This document shows positions 6,599-12,490 of a stretch of DNA of 12,490 bases, one piece after another. The position numbers and the translations under genes were made by a program. Numbering within the stretch: position 1 is the stretch's first letter; each line of letters begins with the position of its first letter. Source of the stretch: Bacteroidota bacterium (GTDB taxonomy: Bacteria; Bacteroidota; Bacteroidia; Bacteroidales; VadinHA17); NCBI GenBank assembly GCA_022711195.1, contig JAKLFN010000040.1, positions 1 to 12,490 of the forward strand, in the 5' to 3' direction. The notes below the pieces were generated by a model. The model did no database searches and was not told where the DNA came from. It was given only the letters and a program-made list of their open reading frames with translations.

Positions 6599-9500
6599 AT
6601 GAAATTTAAACCAGATCTGAGGATTCTTCTTTCTGCTCTGCTGATGCTGGCCCTAACTCTGCCGGCGCTGTCACAGGGCAGGGAGATTAAGGGAATCGTG
6701 TACGAATCAGACGGGATAACACCCGTTATTGGCGCAACAGTTATGATCAAAGGCACATCGACTGGTGTCTATTCCGATACAAACGGCGCCTATACTATTA
6801 GAGCAACAGGGGATAACCCGGTACTTGTATTTCAGTTCCTGGGATTTGAATCACAGGAGGTCGAAGCCGGGGCACAAACCCTGATTAATGTTGTTTTGAA
6901 GCAGGAAGCTGTCCAGCTTGAAGGTGTTGTAGTAACTGCTCTCGGCCTGACACGTGAACAGAAGTCGCTGGGTTACTCTGTTTCCAAAGTCGATAATGCG
7001 ACAATCACGAAAGCCGTTGCAGGAAACTGGCTTACCAACATGTCGGGAAAAGTTGCCGGCTTGTCTTTTGACCAGGCAGGCTCAGGCCCGACAGCTTCAA
7101 AACGTGTAACCCTCCGTGGCGACCAGTCGCTGAACTATGGAAACAACGAGGCCCTGTTTGTGATCGATGGCGTTCCTGTGGCAAGCGGCATGACAGCCAC
7201 TGCATCAGGAAGCAATTATGCTAACCAGGACTCTCCTGTCGATTTTGGAAATGCCGCCAGCGACATCAACCCTGAAGACATCGAGACAATATCTGTCCTC
7301 AAAGGCCCTGCAGCAACAGCGCTGTATGGATCACGGGCAGCAAACGGAGCCATTGTCATTACTACCAAGTCGGGAAGAAAAGACAAAGGAATCGGTGTGT
7401 CAGTAAGCTCTTCGGTCGTATTTGAACAGGCTGGTTACTGGCCTGATTTTCAGACAGAATACGGGTCTGGGTCCGACATGGGTCTTAATCCATACTGTTT
7501 CTGGCCTTTGACAGCCGCACAGGCTCCCGACGGCATTGTAACAACAAGGAATATCTCCCGCTATGCTTTCGGTGAGCGTTATGATGCCTCCCTCATGCGT
7601 TACCAGTATGCATCAAAGAACTGGGAAACAGGCGAATATACACAGACACCCTGGGTTTACCAGGACGACTGGTACACCGGTTTATTCGAAACAGGCGTAA
7701 CTTATAACAATACCGTAACCATCGACGGAAGCAATGGCAAAGGAACTTCCACACGCCTTTCCTATACCGATACACGTAATAATTGGATCCTGCCAAATAC
7801 AGGTTATTACAGGCAAAGCGTTTCCATGGCATATAACAGCGAGATCAACAAGTATATTAAGGTTAATGCCAAGGTAAACTACTACCACAAAGGCAGTGAC
7901 AACATGCCTGTTGCAGGTTACGATGAAACAAGCCCGATGTATGCTCTTGTCTGGGGATATAATTCATCAAGTATTGAAGACTGGAAGAATGAGTACTTTG
8001 AGAACCGCTATAACCTGGTTAACTGGTCAAATACAGAAGGCACTAACGGTCAAAGCCTTGTATTCCCTTCTACCAGCTCTTATAATCCTTTCAGAACCCT
8101 TTATGAAGAACTGAACTACCAGGATAAGGACAGGGTATTCGGTAATATTGGTGTAAACATCAACCTTATGAAAGGTCTTACACTTGATCTGAGGTCAGGC
8201 CTTGACTGGGATGACGATTTCCGGACACTCCGCAAACCTTATTATACCACAGATTTTCCCAAAGGATTTTATCGCGAACAAACGATCAGGGGTTATGAGT
8301 TCAATAATGACTTCCTGCTAAAATACAACAACACTGAGCTGGCAAACAAGAGATTCGGCATCACTGCTGCTTTCGGTGGAAATAACATGAGCCGCGAGTA
8401 TTACCAGAGCAGGATTTCATTGGGGCAGCTCGGCGAGGAAGGTATATATCACTCAACTAACCTGCCTACAGGTGTAATACCTGATCCATATAACTACAGG
8501 AGCAAAAAAGTGATCAACAGCTTGTATGGCCTTGCATCTTTTAGCTGGGATGATACATATTTTCTCGATGTAACAGGAAGAAATGACTGGTCGAGCACAT
8601 TGTCGAAAGGTTACTGGTCGTACTTCTATCCTTCGGTGGCTGCAAGTATCCTCCTCGACAGGGCGCTGATGATGAAAAACTATGCAGCATGGATCGACCT
8701 CCTCAAGCTTCGCCTGTCATGGGCTAACGTAGGTAATGATACTTCTCCCTATTCTCTTGACCAGTATTATGGTTCGACCTCTTTCTCAGGCGGCTATGTC
8801 CTTCCAGGAACTATTCCTGATCCGCTTATCAAACCCGAAAATGTGGCCAGCTGGGAACTTGGTGTAGAGGGAAGATTCCTGAAGAACCGCATAGGCCTCG
8901 ATGTTACATTTTATAACTCTTCTACCACAAACCAGATAGTCACAGTAGAAATGGACCAGATCACCGGGGCAACAGGAATGAGGATCAATGCCGGAGAGAT
9001 AAAGAACAAAGGCGTAGAGATAACTTCACAGCTTGTACCTGTCGACAATGGTAAATTCAGATGGACGATGAACCTTACATGGTCGAAGAACAAAAACACG
9101 CTGGAATCCCTTCAGGATGGCTGGGATCCCACACAGCCTCTTCAGACAGATATTGGAACAACAATCGGAAGCCGTACATATATATATTCTTTCGTGGGCG
9201 AAGAGATGCACATCATTTATGGCCGCGGATACCAGAGAGCTCCGGAAGGCTCATACTATATCGATGGCGAGGGTAACCAGGTCGACTGCTCGGGAATGAA
9301 ACTCATCGATGCAAACGGATATCCTATACTCGATGATAATCCAACACGCAGGATAGGCAAGGTTAATCCCGACTGGAAAGCCGGTATGTCGCATACACTC
9401 ACCTATAAGAACCTTTCCCTTTCTGCTTCCTTCACGGGTCAGAAAGGAGGAAACTGCTATTCTGTAACAAACTTCAGCCTCTCTTATCAGGGTAAGCTGA

Positions 9501-9919
9501 AGAACTCTCTCGAAGGAAGATATGACGGTCTGGTCGTTGAAGGTGTCAATGCCACCACTGTTGCCGGAGTAACAACCTATACTGAAAATACTAAGGTCAC
9601 CAGCAATATCCAGACATACTATAATACTTATGTGTGGAACCGTAACAACACCGAAGAAAACACTTTCAGCACTTCATTCCTGAAAATGACAGAAGCACGA
9701 CTCGATTACAGGATCCCTGCAAGCCTTATACAGAAGACCAGGGTCGTTATGGGAGCAGAGATTGGCGTTTTTGCAACAAACCTTTTCTGCATAACACCTT
9801 TCCCGCAGTATGATCCTGAAACAGGAATGCTGAACGGTGCACAGATATATAAAGGTATTGAGGCTATGTCGTTCCCGATGACCAGGACCTATGGTGTCAA
9901 TGTTAAACTATCATTCTAA
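6599..9919 (+). CDS. SusC/RagA-family TonB-linked outer-membrane transporter
   Basis: 1106 residues, a usual length for SusC-like proteins, 29 nt after the metallophosphoesterase gene. These 22-strand barrels import oligomeric or bulky ligands across the outer membrane with TonB energy, capped by a SusD-like lid. Seen: signal peptide with cleavage after ALS (about residue 25); carboxypeptidase-D regulatory-like domain (30-103, GIVYESDGITPVIGATV at its start); a TonB-box-like LEGVVVTALG segment (107-116); plug domain (about 125-258) with LFVIDGVPV and the SusC signature around NPEDIETISVLKGPAA, ALYGSRAANGAI and TTKSG; then a Tyr/Asn/Trp-rich barrel ending in GVNVKLSF with terminal Phe. There is no N-terminal STN domain, so no sign of direct signalling to an anti-sigma factor. 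Context points to a phosphorylated ligand, but the family alone does not show the ligand. Confidence 0.96.
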   Translation: MKFKPDLRILLSALLMLALTLPALSQGREIKGIVYESDGITPVIGATVMIKGTSTGVYSDTNGAYTIRATGDNPVLVFQFLGFESQEVEAGAQTLINVVLKQEAVQLEGVVVTALGLTREQKSLGYSVSKVDNATITKAVAGNWLTNMSGKVAGLSFDQAGSGPTASKRVTLRGDQSLNYGNNEALFVIDGVPVASGMTATASGSNYANQDSPVDFGNAASDINPEDIETISVLKGPAATALYGSRAANGAIVITTKSGRKDKGIGVSVSSSVVFEQAGYWPDFQTEYGSGSDMGLNPYCFWPLTAAQAPDGIVTTRNISRYAFGERYDASLMRYQYASKNWETGEYTQTPWVYQDDWYTGLFETGVTYNNTVTIDGSNGKGTSTRLSYTDTRNNWILPNTGYYRQSVSMAYNSEINKYIKVNAKVNYYHKGSDNMPVAGYDETSPMYALVWGYNSSSIEDWKNEYFENRYNLVNWSNTEGTNGQSLVFPSTSSYNPFRTLYEELNYQDKDRVFGNIGVNINLMKGLTLDLRSGLDWDDDFRTLRKPYYTTDFPKGFYREQTIRGYEFNNDFLLKYNNTELANKRFGITAAFGGNNMSREYYQSRISLGQLGEEGIYHSTNLPTGVIPDPYNYRSKKVINSLYGLASFSWDDTYFLDVTGRNDWSSTLSKGYWSYFYPSVAASILLDRALMMKNYAAWIDLLKLRLSWANVGNDTSPYSLDQYYGSTSFSGGYVLPGTIPDPLIKPENVASWELGVEGRFLKNRIGLDVTFYNSSTTNQIVTVEMDQITGATGMRINAGEIKNKGVEITSQLVPVDNGKFRWTMNLTWSKNKNTLESLQDGWDPTQPLQTDIGTTIGSRTYIYSFVGEEMHIIYGRGYQRAPEGSYYIDGEGNQVDCSGMKLIDANGYPILDDNPTRRIGKVNPDWKAGMSHTLTYKNLSLSASFTGQKGGNCYSVTNFSLSYQGKLKNSLEGRYDGLVVEGVNATTVAGVTTYTENTKVTSNIQTYYNTYVWNRNNTEENTFSTSFLKMTEARLDYRIPASLIQKTRVVMGAEIGVFATNLFCITPFPQYDPETGMLNGAQIYKGIEAMSFPMTRTYGVNVKLSF

Positions 9920-9932
9920 ACAGACACGGACT

Positions 9933-11504
9933 ATGAAAACGATAAGAAATATATTCATTTCAGGACTTGCAGCAATTCTTTTTACCGCTTGCACTTCCGA
10001 ATTTGAGGAGATAAATACCAATCCCAATACAACAACCGTAGGGGCCATCAATGCATACGGGATGTTTGAACCTCTTCTCTATAATGGAGCCAACGCATGG
10101 CTCAATTATACATGGTACTGGAATAATGAGCTTATACAGTTCACCGCATTCACCGGAGGCACCACACGCCAGGAGCACCGTTATTTTATCAGTGACGGAA
10201 ACTGGCTGAGCGTCTGGAACCTTTATGCACGCTATGCAAATAATGCACTTCATATGTACGACCTCAGCATCGAGCAGAATGAACCGGCGCTGACAGCTAT
10301 AGCGCTGACGCTGAAGGTGCTTTACATGTCGAACCTTACAGATATATTTGGCGATATCCCTTATTCCGAGGCATTCACAGCCCGCAAGCTTAACGGAACT
10401 ATTAAACCTGTCTTTGATTCACAGGAGGATGTTTACAAACTGATGTTCGCTGATCTTGAAGCTGCAAACACAATATATGCCTCTAATCCCGTCTTTGCAA
10501 AGAAGAGCCTCGACGGAATGTACGGTGGAAGCATGGAAAAATGGCAGAAATTTAATAACTCCCTGTACCTGAGGTTACTGTGCAGGGTCAGCGGCCGGTC
10601 ATCGATGAATGCAGGAGCCAAAATTGCAGAAATAATAGCAAATCCGACTGTATACCCTGTCTTTACTTCCAATGCCGACAATGCAACAGTTATTTTTTCA
10701 GGGACGGATCCATACCGTAATCAGTTTGCAATTACCTCCGAAGGTGAATTCACAAGTTCGGGGCGCAAGCTTACACAGCAGCTTATAAAGATGACTGTGA
10801 TTACAAATGCCGGTATTCAGACCTACCAGGATCCCAGGCTTCCTGTTATAGGAAAGAAGAATCCTTCGCTGGTATCTAACCCGACAAATATCTGGAAGGG
10901 AACTGTCGCAGGATGCACCGAAGAGGAACGCACCTCTGTTGATCTTGGCACTTCATGGCTTAATTTCAAAGTCTTCTGCCGTCCGTCAGCTCCGGGCTGG
11001 TTTATGGATTATGCCGAGGTAAGGTTCATCCTTGCTGAAGCAGCCATGAAAGGATATATTGCAGGTGGTGAAGCCCAGGCTAAGATCTATTACGAATCGG
11101 CTGTGACCGCTTCAATGGAGAAATGGTCACCATTGGGAGCTTTTAGCGAAGTTCCTGTTTCAATCTCCGGAACTGATATTTCTGCATTCCTTGCTTCTGC
11201 TCTCGGTTCATGGGATCTCGCAGCTAATAAAAACGAGCTCATTGCAAATCAGAAATTCCTTGCACTTTTCTGGATGGGCATGGAAGCTTATCATGAATAT
11301 CGCAGGACAGGCTTTCCCGTACTGACAATTGGTGCTGGAACTGTCTATAACGACTATATTCTGCCTACAAGGTTTGCTTATCCCACAACAACAATGGCAA
11401 CAAATAATGCAAATGCCGTTGAAGCCCTTACACGTATGGGCGGAGAAAACGATATGAAAACTCCTGTCTGGTGGAGCAGGCAGGCTATAGAATCAGGAAA
11501 ATAA
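9933..11504 (+). CDS. SusD/RagB-like surface lipoprotein (SusD-like_2 type)
   Basis: 523 residues starting at ATG 9933, 13 nt after SusC. The same frame is open back into the SusC end (first ATG 9891), but only the 9933 start gives a proper lipoprotein signal (MKTIRN, hydrophobic core, FTAC with Cys20). SusD-like proteins form the lid on SusC and bind ligand at the cell surface. The mature N-terminus has the family hallmark EINTNPN. Helical TPR-like segments follow, with LKVLYMSNLTDIFGDIPYSE in the first half and VRFILAEAAMKGY in the second, as in the SusD-like_2/RagB group. Acidic residues just after the Cys (TSEFEE) resemble the Bacteroidota lipoprotein export signal and support surface location. 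No catalytic function is expected. The ligand is unknown; pairing with phosphoesterases suggests a phosphate-containing molecule. Confidence 0.95.
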   Translation: MKTIRNIFISGLAAILFTACTSEFEEINTNPNTTTVGAINAYGMFEPLLYNGANAWLNYTWYWNNELIQFTAFTGGTTRQEHRYFISDGNWLSVWNLYARYANNALHMYDLSIEQNEPALTAIALTLKVLYMSNLTDIFGDIPYSEAFTARKLNGTIKPVFDSQEDVYKLMFADLEAANTIYASNPVFAKKSLDGMYGGSMEKWQKFNNSLYLRLLCRVSGRSSMNAGAKIAEIIANPTVYPVFTSNADNATVIFSGTDPYRNQFAITSEGEFTSSGRKLTQQLIKMTVITNAGIQTYQDPRLPVIGKKNPSLVSNPTNIWKGTVAGCTEEERTSVDLGTSWLNFKVFCRPSAPGWFMDYAEVRFILAEAAMKGYIAGGEAQAKIYYESAVTASMEKWSPLGAFSEVPVSISGTDISAFLASALGSWDLAANKNELIANQKFLALFWMGMEAYHEYRRTGFPVLTIGAGTVYNDYILPTRFAYPTTTMATNNANAVEALTRMGGENDMKTPVWWSRQAIESGK

Positions 11505-11505
11505 C

Positions 11506-12490
11506 ATGCAGAAAAAGAAAAAAAATATTGATATGACTACAAAAAATTTCAACAAAGTGAATAAAGCAGGCATATTTTTCCTTGTTCTGCTGGCACTCTC
11601 TGTCTGGTTATTTCCTTCGTGTGAAGAAGAAACGGTTGCAGATCCTTTCTTCAACATAGAGGGAAGCCCAACAGGAATAACTGTCGTTAAAGCAGGTGCA
11701 ACACAAAGTTTCACTGTACGCTCAAACCGTCCCTGGAAACTTGTAGCTCAGGACGAAGGCGACTGGGTACGTATTTTCCCCGACGAAGGCGACGACGATG
11801 GTATCTTTAAAGTGATTGTAAAGGAAAATTCAACATTCGATCCACGCAGCATGAACTACATAATACTCGTCGATGGCGAGGAACAGCCTGTTATGTTCAG
11901 GGTCGATCAGGACGCCAATGTACCATACATCACTGTCAATCCCTCAGTTACAATTCCTTCGGTAGGAGGAGATTTCACGGTAGCCGTTACATCGAATGTA
12001 AACTGGACCTATGCTCTCAGCAGCTCGGCATGGCTCACTGAAAAGTCCCTTTCCTCATCACAGGTTACACTTACAGCTGCCGAAAATACCAGCATCGATC
12101 CAAGATCTGTTACCATGACTTTCACAGCTACCGACTATCCTGCAGTCACTGCAGTAGTGGCGTTGAACCAGTCGCCGGGGACAGTCGTTCTTGAAGAAAA
12201 TTTCAACTGGCTGACTTATGGCAACATTGTATTTTATACCACTACCGGGGAGACTAGAATTGATACATGGACAACGGCAGAAAAGGAGAGAGGCTGGACC
12301 AGCACTATCAACACCACCTCAGGCAGCGGAACCACTCCTCTCTGTTATGCAAGGCCCGGGTTTGTCAAGGTTGGCAAAACCGGATATGGCGGCGACCTGA
12401 TCTCTCCGAAGCTTTCAAAAATTACCGGATCACAGAACCTGAAGGTTACATTTAAGGCCGTACCCTATATGACTGCAGCCGGTACCAAGG
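11506..12490 (+). CDS. BACON-domain surface lipoprotein, N-terminal part; 3' end outside window
   Basis: Partial gene, open through the right edge; 328 residues visible. ATG 11506 is 1 nt after the SusD stop; ATG 11533 (codon 10) is an equally possible start. The signal peptide has a Lys-rich start, a hydrophobic stretch at about 22-36, and FPSC with Cys39. The acidic CEEET after it suggests surface export. Two BACON-like immunoglobulin-fold repeats follow: about 55-136 (SFTVRSNRPWKL, then FDPRSMNYIILV) and 142-224 (DFTVAVTSNVNWTY, SAWLT, IDPRSVTMTF, ending LNQSPG). From about 226 (VVLEENFNW) a new beta-rich, Gly/Thr-rich domain begins, probably a jelly-roll-like binding module, and is cut off. 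BACON domains are known from Bacteroidota surface enzymes and binding proteins, often with carbohydrate-linked roles. The slot after SusD is typical of an accessory surface-binding protein (SusE/SGBP-like). An enzyme domain beyond the edge cannot be excluded. Confidence 0.85.
   Translation, partial: MQKKKKNIDMTTKNFNKVNKAGIFFLVLLALSVWLFPSCEEETVADPFFNIEGSPTGITVVKAGATQSFTVRSNRPWKLVAQDEGDWVRIFPDEGDDDGIFKVIVKENSTFDPRSMNYIILVDGEEQPVMFRVDQDANVPYITVNPSVTIPSVGGDFTVAVTSNVNWTYALSSSAWLTEKSLSSSQVTLTAAENTSIDPRSVTMTFTATDYPAVTAVVALNQSPGTVVLEENFNWLTYGNIVFYTTTGETRIDTWTTAEKERGWTSTINTTSGSGTTPLCYARPGFVKVGKTGYGGDLISPKLSKITGSQNLKVTFKAVPYMTAAGTK

Noticed and set aside
9891..9932. Upstream in-frame ATG at 9891 for SusD
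   Set aside because: It overlaps the SusC end and adds 14 residues before a standard SusD lipoprotein signal that starts at 9933.
12218..12455. Short forward open frames (60-62 codons) near the right edge in other frames
   Set aside because: They lie inside the BACON-protein frame, which runs unbroken from 11506 with clear domain structure.

Overview
The window looks like a Bacteroidota (Bacteroidetes) chromosome segment. It carries an adjacent SusC/SusD outer-membrane pair, several lipoproteins with Bacteroidota-style signal peptides, a BACON-domain lipoprotein, mostly TAA stops, AT-rich start regions without clear Shine-Dalgarno sequences, and mid-range GC. I cannot name a genus. No tRNA, rRNA, CRISPR, insertion sequence or attachment site is visible.

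All eight genes are on the + strand and cover almost every base. In order: the C-terminal part of a sulfatase (1-948, 5' end outside the window); after an 89-nt gap, a GlpT-type glycerol-3-phosphate (G3P) transporter (1038-2492); a HAD-family phosphatase lipoprotein (2503-3429); a glycerophosphodiester phosphodiesterase (GDPD) lipoprotein (3431-4588); a large calcineurin-like metallophosphoesterase lipoprotein with an N-terminal TIG-like domain (4596-6569); a SusC/RagA-type TonB-dependent transporter (6599-9919); a SusD-like lipoprotein (9933-11504); and a BACON-domain lipoprotein (11506 to the right edge, 3' end outside). From glpT onward the gaps are 10, 1, 7, 29, 13 and 1 nt, so 1038-12490 is very probably one operon. 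The sulfatase may be read into it or may stand apart.

Together the genes suggest a phosphorus counterpart of a polysaccharide utilisation locus. Surface capture (SusD, BACON protein) and surface phosphoester cleavage (metallophosphoesterase) would feed a SusC channel. GDPD and HAD phosphatase lipoproteins would then release G3P, an alcohol and/or phosphate in the periplasm, and GlpT would carry G3P into the cytoplasm. The individual family calls are strong. The combined substrate (glycerophosphodiesters, phospholipid head groups, or a glycerophosphate-decorated or sulfated glycan) is inference. No glycoside hydrolase, polysaccharide lyase or regulator is visible, so this is not a standard glycan locus as far as the window shows.
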